Source of the DNA: Aurantimonas sp. Leaf443
GTDB taxonomy: Bacteria; Pseudomonadota; Alphaproteobacteria; Rhizobiales; Rhizobiaceae
Direction: 5' to 3'
Length of the DNA: 64,000 nt
NCBI RefSeq assembly: GCF_001425575.1
Contig: NZ_LMRD01000006.1
Span: forward strand, 711,630 to 775,629
Of the stretch, positions 35,932 through 44,826 are shown one piece after another (positions within the stretch are counted from its first letter, which is position 1; the number at the start of each line of letters is the position of its first letter). The notes under the pieces were generated by a model. It was given only the letters and a program-made list of their open reading frames with translations. It did not search any database and was not told where the DNA came from. The translations under genes and the position numbers were made by a program.

Positions 35932-36366
35932 TCACGCCACGCCTTCTTCGCCCCGCGCCTCGCCGTTGAAGCCGCCCATGCGCAGCGCCCATTGCAGCGC
36001 GATCGTGGCGCCCTTCAGCGGCCGCAGGAGGAAGAGCGACATGACGAGCGTCACCGGCACCCAGATCGCCAGATGCACCCACATGCTCAGGTCCGCCATC
36101 TGCTCCAGCCCCATGAACAGGGCGACGACGACGTGGCCGACGATGAAGACCGTGAGATAGGGCGGCAGGTCGTCGGCGCGGTGATGGTGGAACTCCTCGT
36201 GGCAGACCGCGCATTCCTGTACGCTCGTGAGGTAGCCGGCGAAGAGCTTGCCTTCGCCGCAATTGGGGCAGCGGCAGCGAAGGCCGCGCAGCATGGCGGG
36301 CCAGAGCACCCTGGCCGGAGCCGGGGCCTGCGTCGTCGTCTCGGGATAGGCTGCCATCGTCATCAC
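35932..36366 (-). CDS. DUF983 family membrane protein
   Basis: A 144-residue protein with an N-terminal zinc-ribbon-like pair (RCRCPNCGEGKLF, then CAVCHEEFHHH) and two transmembrane helices (about 72-92 and 100-120). The family is widespread in alphaproteobacteria without a known function. It sits between rnr (4 bp upstream) and the NUDIX gene (overlapping or 14 bp downstream), so it is part of the topA-rnr-DUF983-NUDIX-MFS run. Confidence 0.9.
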   Translation of the reverse strand: MMTMAAYPETTTQAPAPARVLWPAMLRGLRCRCPNCGEGKLFAGYLTSVQECAVCHEEFHHHRADDLPPYLTVFIVGHVVVALFMGLEQMADLSMWVHLAIWVPVTLVMSLFLLRPLKGATIALQWALRMGGFNGEARGEEGVA

Positions 36367-36370
36367 CTCG

Positions 36371-38638
36371 CTAGTGCCTGCGCCGTCCGCGCGCCGGCTT
36401 GTCCGTCCTGCGCAGGCGCCCGCCCTTGCCCGTGCGGCTCTTGTGGAAGGACGCGGTGGAGGCGGGGAGCTTGCGCGCCTCGCTCTGCATCTCGAACACC
36501 ATCGAGCCGGCGAGCGGGATCGCCTCCTTCAGCTTCACTTCCACCCGGTCGCCGAGCCGGTAGCCGAGCCCGCTGCGCTCGCCGATCACGGCGTGGCCAG
36601 CCTCGTCGTAGTGGAAATACTCGGCGCCGAGCGTGGAGATGGGGATGAATCCGTCGGCCCCATAGGCCGGCAGGGCGACGAAGAGACCGGCCTTGGTGAC
36701 TCCGGCGATGCGGGCGTCGAACGCGTCGCCGATGCGGTCTGTGAGGTGATGGGCGATCAGCCGGTCCACCGTGTCGCGCTCGGCCGCCATGGCGCGGCGC
36801 TCGGCGCGGCTGATGGCCTCGGCCGTCGCCTCCAGCCGCTCCTCGTCCTCGGCGCTGAGGCCCCCTTCGCCGAGGCCGAGCGCGGTCACGAGCGCGCGGT
36901 GCACGACGAGATCGGCATAGCGGCGGATCGGCGAGGTGAAATGCGCGTAGCGGGCGAGGTTCAGGCCGAAATGGCCGATATTCTCCGGCGTGTAGATCGC
37001 CTGGCTCTGGGACCGCAGGACGACCTCGTTGACGAGATTCTCGTGCTCGCCGCCGCGCACCAGCGAGAGGATGCCGTTGAAATGCGAGGGGCGCAGCGAG
37101 CCGGCCTGCGCCAGCGGGATCTCCAGCGTGCGCAGGAAGTCGCGCAGGGCTTCCAGCTTCGCGAGCGAAGGCGCGTCATGAGCGCGGTAGATCAGCGCCT
37201 GGCGTGCCGCTTCCAGCGCCTCCGCGGCGGCGACATTCGCCAGGATCATGAATTCCTCGATCAGCCGGTGCGCATCCAGCCGTTCGGGCACGTAGACGGA
37301 CGCGACGCGGCCCATCTCGTCGAGGCGGATCTTGCGCTCGGGCAGGTCGAGATCGAGAGGCTGGCGCTTGTCGCGGCCGCGCCGGGCGAGCGCATAGGCC
37401 TTCCAGAGGGGGGCGAGGACGTCGCGCGTGATCGCCTCGGGCACCTCGTTCGGCGCGCCGTCATGGGCGGCCTGGGCCGCCTCGTAGGCGAGCTTGGCAT
37501 GGCTGCGCATCATGATGCGGTGGAAGCGGTGGGAGCGCTTCTGACCGTCGCCGCCCAGCACCATGCGCACGGCGAGCGCCGGCCGGTCGACGCCTTCGCG
37601 CAGCGAGCAGAGATCGTTGGAGATGCGCTCGGGCAGCATGGGCACGACGCGGTCGGGGAAATAGACCGAGTTGCCGCGCAGCAGCGCTTCCGCGTCGAGC
37701 CGCGAGCCGGGGCGCACGTACCAGGAGACGTCGGCGATGGCGACGGTGACGATCATGCCGCCGGGATTGGCGGGATCGGGATCGTCGGCGGCGTGGACCG
37801 CGTCGTCGTGATCCTTGGCGTCGGCGGGATCGATCGTGACGAGGGGGAGGGCGCGCCAGTCCTCCCGTGCGTCGAGCGTCGCGGGCCCCGCGCGCTCGGC
37901 TTCCTCCAGGACGACCTTCGGGAAGACATGCGGGATCGAATGGGCATGGAGGGCGATGGTCGAGATCGCCCGTTCCGATTTCATCGAGCCCACGACGGAG
38001 AGGACGCTCGCCGAGGGCAGGCCGAAGCGCTGGCGGGCGCCCGGCTCGATCTCGACGAGATCGCCGTCCGTCGCGCCCTTCTCGTCGCCGGGCGCGATGG
38101 CGTATTCGAGCTGCTTGCGCTCGACGGGCTCAACCCGCCCGCCGCCGCCTGGCCTTGCGCGGAAGACGCCGATCTCGACGGTGCGCCGCTTCTCCAGAAC
38201 GCGGATGACGCGGGCGAAACGCTCGCCCGCCTCGTCCGTCTCGACCTTGGCGACGATGCGCTCGCCGATGCCGGCGGCCGGCCCTCGCCCGGACTCCTGA
38301 CGAACGGGCACGCGCGGGCGCTCCCCGAGTCTCGCCTCGTCCCAGCCGACGGGCTCCGCCAGAAGACCGCCGTCCTCGTCGCGGCCCCGGATCTCCAGGA
38401 CGCCGACATCGGGCAGGGCGCCCGGCCGCTGGAAGCTGCGGCGGTTGCCGGCGATGGCGCCCTCGGCGGCGAGATCGCCGAGAATGTCCTTCAGATGGAT
38501 GCGCTCCGACCCCTTGATGCCGATCGCCTTGGCGATGTCCCGCTTGGAGGCCTGATCGGGATTCTCGGCGATGAAGCGCAGCACGGCTTCGCGCGTCACG
38601 CGGGTCGGGAGGTCGGGACCTTTCGCGCGCTTGGCCAT
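36371..38638 (-). CDS. rnr: ribonuclease R
   Basis: 3'-5' exoribonuclease of 755 residues that degrades structured RNA. It has an N-terminal winged-helix region (TRVTREAVLRFIAENPDQAS), cold-shock domains, and the RNB catalytic domain with ITIDPADAKDHDDAVHAAD-like acidic cluster (seen as VTIDPADAKDHDDAVHA). A C-terminal S1 domain and a basic tail (RTGKGGRLRRTDKPARGRRR) that may bind rRNA or SmpB complete it. ATG 38638 lies four bases after the topA stop, indicating a coupled pair. Confidence 0.96.
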   Translation of the reverse strand: MAKRAKGPDLPTRVTREAVLRFIAENPDQASKRDIAKAIGIKGSERIHLKDILGDLAAEGAIAGNRRSFQRPGALPDVGVLEIRGRDEDGGLLAEPVGWDEARLGERPRVPVRQESGRGPAAGIGERIVAKVETDEAGERFARVIRVLEKRRTVEIGVFRARPGGGGRVEPVERKQLEYAIAPGDEKGATDGDLVEIEPGARQRFGLPSASVLSVVGSMKSERAISTIALHAHSIPHVFPKVVLEEAERAGPATLDAREDWRALPLVTIDPADAKDHDDAVHAADDPDPANPGGMIVTVAIADVSWYVRPGSRLDAEALLRGNSVYFPDRVVPMLPERISNDLCSLREGVDRPALAVRMVLGGDGQKRSHRFHRIMMRSHAKLAYEAAQAAHDGAPNEVPEAITRDVLAPLWKAYALARRGRDKRQPLDLDLPERKIRLDEMGRVASVYVPERLDAHRLIEEFMILANVAAAEALEAARQALIYRAHDAPSLAKLEALRDFLRTLEIPLAQAGSLRPSHFNGILSLVRGGEHENLVNEVVLRSQSQAIYTPENIGHFGLNLARYAHFTSPIRRYADLVVHRALVTALGLGEGGLSAEDEERLEATAEAISRAERRAMAAERDTVDRLIAHHLTDRIGDAFDARIAGVTKAGLFVALPAYGADGFIPISTLGAEYFHYDEAGHAVIGERSGLGYRLGDRVEVKLKEAIPLAGSMVFEMQSEARKLPASTASFHKSRTGKGGRLRRTDKPARGRRRH

Positions 38639-38642
38639 GATC

Positions 38643-41492
38643 TCAGTCGGACTCCCAGGGCACGTCCGCGCCGCCGGCGGCCGGCGCCTTGGCCTTGGCG
38701 GGCCCCTTGATGAGCGTGGTGGCCGGGCTCACGCCCTTGCGCTCGGCCGGGCCGCGCGCGGCCTCGTCGCGCGCTTCCGCCGCCGCCTTGCTCGGTGCCT
38801 TCGGCTTGGCCGCCGCCTTCGGCTTGGCTGCGGCCTTCGCCTTGGGCTCGCCCGTCGCCTTCTCCTTGGCGCCCGCCTTCTCCTTAGCGGCGGCCTTCGG
38901 CTTGGCCGCGCTCTTGGCCTTGGCCTTTCCCTTGCCGCCATCGGCCGAGGTCACGCCCGTTTTCTCGGCGCGGTCGTTGATGATGGCGATCGCCTCATCG
39001 AGCGTCACGCTCGCGGGATCCTTGCCCTTGGGCAGGGTGGCGTTGATCTTGCCGACATTGACGTAGGGGCCGAAACGCCCGTCGCGCACGGTGATCTCGC
39101 CGCCGAAGGTCGGATGCTCGCCGAGCGTCGCCAGCGCGCTCGGCTTGCCGCCGGTGCGCCCGCCCTTTTCCTTCTTCTCCGCGATCACCGTGACGGCGCG
39201 GTTGAGCCCCACCGTGAACACGTCCTCGATCGTCTCGAGATTGGCGTATTTGCCGTCGTGCTGCAGGAAGGGCCCGTAGCGGCCGAGGCCGGCCAGGATC
39301 GGCTTGCCGCTTTCGGGATGCAGGCCCACCTCGCGCGGCAGGTTCAGGAGCATGAGCGCCTTTTCGAGATCCATCTCCGAGGCCTGCCAGCCCTTGGGCA
39401 GCGAGGATCGTTTGGCCTCCTTGCCGTCGCCGCGCTGCACATAGGGGCCGAACCGGCCCGAGCGCAGCGACACCATCTCGCCGGTGATCGGGTCGGCGCC
39501 GTATTCGGTCGGGCCGTCGTTCGCCGCGTCTCCCGCCGCGTCCGCCGAGAGGTTCGTCCCGAGCTGGCGCGTGAACCCGCATTCGGGATAGTTCGAGCAG
39601 CCGACAAAGGCGCCGAACTTGCCGAGCTTCAAGGACAGGCGCCCCTCGTTGCAGCGCGGGCAGGCGCGCGGGTCGGTGCCGTCGCCCTTGTCGGGGAAGA
39701 CGAGCGGGCCGAGCTCGATGTTCAGCGCGTCGAGCACTTCGGAGACGCGCAGCTCCTTCGTGCCGTCGACCTGCGCCGAGAAGTCCTTCCAGAAGTCGCG
39801 CAGAACGTCCTTCCAGGAGAGCTCGCCCGCCGAGATCTGGTCGAGCTTGGCCTCGAGGTCGGCCGTGAAGTCGTATTCGACGTAGCGTTCGAAGAAATTG
39901 TGCAGGAAGGCCGTCACCAGCCGGCCCTTGGCCTCCGGCAGGAGCTTGCGCTTGTCCTGGACGATATATTCGCGGTCCTGCAGCGTCTGGAGCGTCGCGG
40001 CATAGGTGGAAGGCCGGCCGATGCCGAGCTCCTCCAGCTTCTTGATGAGCGAGGCTTCGGAGTAGCGCGGCGGCGGCTCGGTGAAATGCTGCGAGGCCTC
40101 GATGGCGCGCTTGGCGAGATCGTCCTTGGCGCGGATCTCCGGCAGGCGCGCGCCCTCGTCGTCGTCCTCGGCCGCGTCGGGAGCCGTGCTGTCGTCGCGA
40201 TGGTCGACATAGGCGCCGAGGAAGCCCTCGAACTTGACGACCGAGCCGGTGGTGCGCAGCCCGGCGACCTTCGCGCCGTTGCGCGCGGTGATCTCCACCG
40301 TCGTGCGCTCGATCTCGGCGGAGGCCATCTGGCTGGCGATGCCGCGCTTCCACACGAGCTCGTAGAGACGCGCCTGGTCGCGGTCGAGGAAGCGCTCCAC
40401 GTCCTTCGGCTGGCGGTCGAAGCTCGTCGGGCGGATGGCCTCGTGGGCCTCCTGCGCGTTCTTCGCCTTGGTGGCGTAGACGCGCGGCTTCTCCGGCAGG
40501 TAGCGCTCGCCGAAGCTCTTGGCGATGGCGCCGCGCGCGTCGGTGATGGCCTCGGGGGCCATCTGCACGCCGTCGGTTCGCATATAGGTGATGAGACCGA
40601 CCGTCTCGCCGCCGATGTCGATGCCCTCGTAGAGCCGCTGCGCGACCTGCATGGTGCGCGAGGCGGAGAAGCCGAGCTTGGCGGAGGCGGCTTGCTGCAG
40701 CGTGGAGGTGGTGAAGGGCGGGCCGGGATTGCGGCGCGTGGGCTTGGCCTCGACGCTGTCGACCGAGAAGGTCGAGCCCTCGAGCATGGCGCGGATCTCG
40801 TCGGCGCGCTCCTTGCCCGCGATCGACAGGCGCTGGAGACGCTTGCCGTCGTATTCGGTCAGGCGGGCGACGAACTCGTCCTGGCGGGGGGTCGTGAGCT
40901 GGGCGCCGATCTGCCAGTATTCCTCGGCGCGGAAGCGCTCGATCTCGGCCTCCCGGTCGCAGACGAGGCGCAGCGCGACGGACTGCACGCGGCCCGCCGA
41001 GCGGGCGCCCGGCAGCTTGCGCCAGAGCACCGGCGAGAGGGTGAAGCCGACGAGATAGTCGAGCGCGCGGCGGGCGAGATAGGCGTCGACCAGCGGCTCG
41101 TCGATCTGGCGCGGATTGGCCATCGCGTCGAGCACCGCCTTCTTGGTGATCGCGTTGAAGACGACGCGGCTCACGGGCTTGGAACCGATCACCTTCTTCT
41201 GGCGCAGCACTTCCAGCACGTGCCACGAGATCGCCTCGCCCTCGCGGTCCGGGTCGGTCGCCAGGATCAGGCCATCGGCTCCCTTCACCGCCTGGGCGAT
41301 CTCGCTCAGGCGTTTCTGGGAGGGCTTGTCGACTTCCCAGTCCATCTCGAAATCGGCATCGGGGCGCACCGATCCGTCCTTGGCCGGCAGGTCGCGCACA
41401 TGGCCGAAGGAGGCCAGGACCTTATAGTCCGAGCCGAGATACTTGTTGATCGTCTTCGCTTTGGCCGGCGATTCGACGATGACGACATCCAT
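38643..41492 (-). CDS. topA: DNA topoisomerase I
   Basis: Relaxes negative supercoils. The 949-residue type IA enzyme has the N-terminal Toprim domain (MDVVIVESPAKAKTINKYLG; DPDREGEAISWHV) and the active-site tyrosine in LITYMRTDGVQM. SAGRVQSVALRLV is also present, then a C-terminal zinc-ribbon repeat (CPRCNEGRLSLKLGKFGAFV) followed by further Gly/Phe-type repeats. It ends with about 120 residues of Lys/Ala/Pro-rich tail, a feature typical of alphaproteobacterial TopA. Followed by rnr. Confidence 0.97.
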   Translation of the reverse strand: MDVVIVESPAKAKTINKYLGSDYKVLASFGHVRDLPAKDGSVRPDADFEMDWEVDKPSQKRLSEIAQAVKGADGLILATDPDREGEAISWHVLEVLRQKKVIGSKPVSRVVFNAITKKAVLDAMANPRQIDEPLVDAYLARRALDYLVGFTLSPVLWRKLPGARSAGRVQSVALRLVCDREAEIERFRAEEYWQIGAQLTTPRQDEFVARLTEYDGKRLQRLSIAGKERADEIRAMLEGSTFSVDSVEAKPTRRNPGPPFTTSTLQQAASAKLGFSASRTMQVAQRLYEGIDIGGETVGLITYMRTDGVQMAPEAITDARGAIAKSFGERYLPEKPRVYATKAKNAQEAHEAIRPTSFDRQPKDVERFLDRDQARLYELVWKRGIASQMASAEIERTTVEITARNGAKVAGLRTTGSVVKFEGFLGAYVDHRDDSTAPDAAEDDDEGARLPEIRAKDDLAKRAIEASQHFTEPPPRYSEASLIKKLEELGIGRPSTYAATLQTLQDREYIVQDKRKLLPEAKGRLVTAFLHNFFERYVEYDFTADLEAKLDQISAGELSWKDVLRDFWKDFSAQVDGTKELRVSEVLDALNIELGPLVFPDKGDGTDPRACPRCNEGRLSLKLGKFGAFVGCSNYPECGFTRQLGTNLSADAAGDAANDGPTEYGADPITGEMVSLRSGRFGPYVQRGDGKEAKRSSLPKGWQASEMDLEKALMLLNLPREVGLHPESGKPILAGLGRYGPFLQHDGKYANLETIEDVFTVGLNRAVTVIAEKKEKGGRTGGKPSALATLGEHPTFGGEITVRDGRFGPYVNVGKINATLPKGKDPASVTLDEAIAIINDRAEKTGVTSADGGKGKAKAKSAAKPKAAAKEKAGAKEKATGEPKAKAAAKPKAAAKPKAPSKAAAEARDEAARGPAERKGVSPATTLIKGPAKAKAPAAGGADVPWESD

Positions 41493-41736
41493 AGGTGGGT
41501 CCTGACGGCTGGAACGCGTCGCGCCGGAGGCGCGCCGAAACTCGGCCGCGAACGGGCGCTGGCCACCCGTTCACATGGACAGTGTCGCGAAGGCGGTCAA
41601 CCCCGGGCGCGATCGATGCGGCCCGGCGTTGCAACTTCCAGAAGTATGCTCGATTATGGCGCAACCAGGGGAGCGGAGCTTCGGATCGGCCGGCGACGCC
41701 CTTGGAACCGTAGACAGCCCGTTGAAAGACCTCGCC

Positions 41737-41973
41737 ATGGACCTGGACCGCGGCCAGCCGCCCGCCCATCTCATCTATGTCCGCGATATGCTGGAACAAC
41801 TTAAGGTCGTATCCCGCGCCGAGCCAGGCTCTGTCCTGCGCTACCTTCTGGACATGACGCATCTGGAAGTCGTCAACCAGATCGCCGACCGCCCCGCCGA
41901 CCGCCCCGCGGATCGCTCCGAGGCCGGCGACGAGGGGCGGCCGGAGGCCTCGTCCCCGGCGAAGGCGCGATAG
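41737..41973 (+). CDS. small conserved hypothetical protein
   Basis: A 78-residue protein resembling a small Hyphomicrobiales family (core: PPAHLIYVRDMLEQLKVVSR, AEPGSVLRYLLDMTHLEVVN), ending in a disordered Asp/Arg/Pro/Ala tail. Two helices, no membrane segment; function unknown. The open frame begins at 41575, but ATG 41737 matches where homology-like sequence starts. It is divergent from topA and convergent with the BLUF gene. The family attribution is from memory of short alphaproteobacterial proteins and is not certain. Confidence 0.62.
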   Translation: MDLDRGQPPAHLIYVRDMLEQLKVVSRAEPGSVLRYLLDMTHLEVVNQIADRPADRPADRSEAGDEGRPEASSPAKAR

Positions 41974-41982
41974 GCGGCCGCC

Positions 41983-42306
41983 TCAGTAGCCGTCCACCAT
42001 CAGAAGCACGTCCGCCAGCGGGCGCGAGGTCATGCCCCAGCGCTCGAACTGCACGACGTCGATCGTCTCGCGCTGCAGTTCGACGACACCGTGATGGCGG
42101 TCGTCCATCCGGATCCGTTCGTAGAGCGCGAGCACCTCGCGCTCCGGGCCCTCCAGAATCTGCATGATCCGGCCATCGTGGAAGGCGAGCACGCCCGTGA
42201 TTCCCCGGCGCTGGTTGGCGGGGCGCGACTGTTCCACGATCGCCTCTATATCGCTTCGGTCGCGATCGGCGGCGATCTGGCTCGCATAGGTCAGGCGGAT
42301 CAGCAT
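41983..42306 (-). CDS. BLUF-domain blue-light photoreceptor
   Basis: A 107-residue single-domain BLUF protein: a flavin-binding blue-light sensor. Key residues are visible: Tyr in MLIRLTYASQ, Asn in RPANQRRGITGVL, and the Gln of the hydrogen-bond network in RIMQILEGPE. The downstream RIRMDDRHHGVVEL matches the C-terminal helix region. No output domain follows, so it must act by protein contact. ATG 42306 is the first with full homology; the longer antisense-like open frame upstream is not used. It lies next to exopolysaccharide genes on the same strand. Confidence 0.9.
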   Translation of the reverse strand: MLIRLTYASQIAADRDRSDIEAIVEQSRPANQRRGITGVLAFHDGRIMQILEGPEREVLALYERIRMDDRHHGVVELQRETIDVVQFERWGMTSRPLADVLLMVDGY

Positions 42307-42434
42307 TCCATCGATACCGTAGACTGGGCGTTCTGCACGTTGCGCTAGATAGGCAGCGCGCCTGCGGGTTGAAAGTCCACGGCGGCGGCGGACGTCGTTT
42401 TTCGGTGCCGGTTTCGTAGACGCCCAACCGCTCC

Positions 42435-43973
42435 TCAGTAGGCGCTTTCGGTACGAAGGAGGCTGATCGGGGTCATGGCCAGGATGTAGATGTCGAGGAG
42501 CAGCGACCAGTTCTCGATATAGTAGAGGTCGTGCTCGCAGCGCTGGCGCAGCTTCTCCGGCTGATCGATCTCGCCGCGCCAGCCGTTGATCTGCGCCCAT
42601 CCGGTGATGCCGGGCTTCACCTTGTGGCGGCCGAAATAGCCGTCGACGATCTCGGTGAAGGTCTCGTTCATCGAGGAGACGGCGTGAACGGCATGCGGCC
42701 TCGGGCCGACGAGCGAGAGTTCGCCCTTCACCACGTTGATGAGCTGCGGCAGCTCGTCGATCGAGGTCTTGCGGATGAAGCGGCCGACGCGGGTGACGCG
42801 GCTGTCGTTCTTGGTCACGAGGCGGCGGGCGAGGGGATCGCACATCTCGTGATAGAGCGAGCGGAACTTGTAGACGTCGACGATCTGGTTGTTGAAGCCG
42901 TGGCGCTTCTGCCGGAAGAAGACCGGGCCTCTGGAGTCGAGCTTGATGGCGATGGCCGCCGCCGCCAGGATCGGCGACAGGACCACGATCGCCGCGCTCG
43001 CCACGACCAGATCGAAGGCGCGCTTGGCGATTCCGTCCCAATCCGCCAGCGGCCGGTCGAAGACGTCGAGCATCGGCACCTGGCCGACGAAGGAATAGGA
43101 GCGCGGGCGAAAGCGCAGCGAGGCCGACAGCGCGGACATGCGGATGTCGAGCGGCAGGACCCAGAGCTCCTTCAGAAGCGCCAGGACGCGTGTCTCGGCG
43201 GAGAGCGGCAGGGTGACGATCAGCATGTCGATGCGCGCGAGACGCGCGAACTCGACGAGCTCGCGGATCGTGCCGAGCTTGGGATAGCCGGCGACGAGGG
43301 GCGGCGAGCGGCGGTCGTCGCGATCGTCGAAGATGCCGCAGATGCGGATGTCGCTGCCGGGCTGCATTTCGAGATTGCGGATGAGCGACTCGGCCGCCTT
43401 GCCGCCGCCCACGATCACCGCGCGCCGCTCCATCACGCCGTTGCGCGCCCAGCGCGCGATGAAACTGCGCAGCGTCAGCCGCGCCAGCGCCAGGAGGGCG
43501 ATGCCGCCCAGGAGCCAGGCGCCCAGCCAGACGCGCGAATAGGTGGAGTTGTTGTAGAGAAAGAAGAGGACGAAGCTGACCATGCTGAGCGCGCCGGCCC
43601 AGGCGACGGCCATGCGCCACAGCTGCGGCAGGCGGCTTCGCAGGAGACGCATCTCGTAACAGTCGGACAGGCCGAGCGCGACGACGCCGAGGACCGAGCC
43701 GAGCAGGATGATCGTGAGATAGCTGGCGTCGAGCGGCCCGCCGTCGCCGACATAGCCGAGGAAGAGCCCGTAGCCGAGCGCGGCAAGGAGCACGAACTCG
43801 GCGAGGCGCCAGGTGCCGGTCAGCATGCGCGGCGTGATGAAGTCGTTGCGGTATTGCAGCGCCATGCGCGTGGCGAAATCGTTGAGCTGCGCGGGCGCCT
43901 GGGGGGAGGGTTCGGGCTTGGCAGCCTGGATGGCGCTGCGCGTGAAGGGCAGCGCCTCCTCGAACCTCTTCAT
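42435..43973 (-). CDS. undecaprenyl-phosphate glucose (polyprenyl) phosphotransferase
   Basis: A 512-residue WcaJ/ExoY-type enzyme that loads the first sugar phosphate, probably glucose-1-P, on undecaprenyl phosphate for exopolysaccharide. It has four or five N-terminal membrane helices and a middle Rossmann-like domain (ERRAVIVGGGKAAESLIRNL). The C-terminal bacterial-sugar-transferase domain has FFRQKRHGFN, VYKFRSLYHE, KTSIDELPQLINVVKGELSL and VGPRPHAV. It is followed on minus by the BLUF gene after 128 bp and preceded by the Wza-like gene after 162 bp. Confidence 0.93.
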   Translation of the reverse strand: MKRFEEALPFTRSAIQAAKPEPSPQAPAQLNDFATRMALQYRNDFITPRMLTGTWRLAEFVLLAALGYGLFLGYVGDGGPLDASYLTIILLGSVLGVVALGLSDCYEMRLLRSRLPQLWRMAVAWAGALSMVSFVLFFLYNNSTYSRVWLGAWLLGGIALLALARLTLRSFIARWARNGVMERRAVIVGGGKAAESLIRNLEMQPGSDIRICGIFDDRDDRRSPPLVAGYPKLGTIRELVEFARLARIDMLIVTLPLSAETRVLALLKELWVLPLDIRMSALSASLRFRPRSYSFVGQVPMLDVFDRPLADWDGIAKRAFDLVVASAAIVVLSPILAAAAIAIKLDSRGPVFFRQKRHGFNNQIVDVYKFRSLYHEMCDPLARRLVTKNDSRVTRVGRFIRKTSIDELPQLINVVKGELSLVGPRPHAVHAVSSMNETFTEIVDGYFGRHKVKPGITGWAQINGWRGEIDQPEKLRQRCEHDLYYIENWSLLLDIYILAMTPISLLRTESAY

Positions 43974-44135
43974 CGATCTCGCTCCATCTGCCGGCCGCGC
44001 GCCCCGACGTCCATCGACGGGGCACGGCGCGCCGCGGGTCTTCCCAGGGACCCATCAGACAGGACGGCGCCTAAGATCCCGCCCCGCGGATCGTTCAATT
44101 TTTAGCGAAGGGATCTGCGGGTCGGGGCAGGCCGC

Positions 44136-44696
44136 TCAGAAGAGGCGTTCGCGGATATAGAGCGTGTCGCCGGGCAGCACGAGATCGGAGGCGAGGACCC
44201 GGCCCGTAAGGATGCGCCCGCCGACAGACCGGGTGATGTCGACGGTCTTCTGCTGGGCGCGCGGCGTGTAGCCGCCGGCGATGGCCACGGCGTTCTGCAC
44301 CGTCATGCCCGGCACGTAGGTGTACTGGCCGCCGGCGGCGACCTCGCCCATGATGTAGAACGGGCGATACTGCTCCACCTGCACGCTGACGTCCGGATCG
44401 TTCAGATAGCCGCCGCGCAGCTTGGCCGCGATGGCGGCTTCCAGCTCGCGCGGCGTGCGGCCGCGGGCCGGCACGGGCCCGACGAGAGGAAAGGCGACGT
44501 AGCCGGCCTTGTCCACCGCGTAGACATTCGACAGCCCGTCCTCGCCGAAGACGGTGACGCGCACGCGGTCGCCCGACCCGAGATTGTAGGGCGCGTCGAT
44601 GGACTGCTGGAAGGCCGGCGAGACGGGCGCGTAGCTCGCGCAGCCGGCCATGCCGAGAGGGGCCGTCAGCAAGACCGCAAGAGCCGTTCTGCGCAT
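44136..44696 (-). CDS. polysaccharide export protein (Wza-like)
   Basis: A 186-residue outer-membrane export lipoprotein. Signal peptide with lipobox MAGC (Cys at 19), then the polysaccharide-export domain with YNLGSGDRVRVTVFGEDGLS and YPLVGPVPARGRTPRELEAAI-like sequence. An SLBB domain follows (FYIMGEVAAGGQYTYVPGMT, VQNAVAIAGGYT). It would form the export channel for the polymer started by the sugar transferase. It lacks the C-terminal helix of full-length Wza, as do many rhizobial homologues. Divergent from the kinase-like gene at 44827. Confidence 0.92.
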   Translation of the reverse strand: MRRTALAVLLTAPLGMAGCASYAPVSPAFQQSIDAPYNLGSGDRVRVTVFGEDGLSNVYAVDKAGYVAFPLVGPVPARGRTPRELEAAIAAKLRGGYLNDPDVSVQVEQYRPFYIMGEVAAGGQYTYVPGMTVQNAVAIAGGYTPRAQQKTVDITRSVGGRILTGRVLASDLVLPGDTLYIRERLF

Positions 44697-44826
44697 CGAT
44701 CGTATCCTGTCACCGGCGGCACGCGGGCCCGCGATTGGTCCGGTCGCGTTATAGGCTTGTTAAGGTTAACCGCCGGTAAAGCCGGTGCGGCGCGCGTGGC
44801 GGTGCTAGGTCTTCGGCCGATCCGAC

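Noticed and set aside
38571..41804. A 1077-residue + frame opposite topA
   Set aside because: TopA motifs occupy the other strand throughout; the + frame has no motif.
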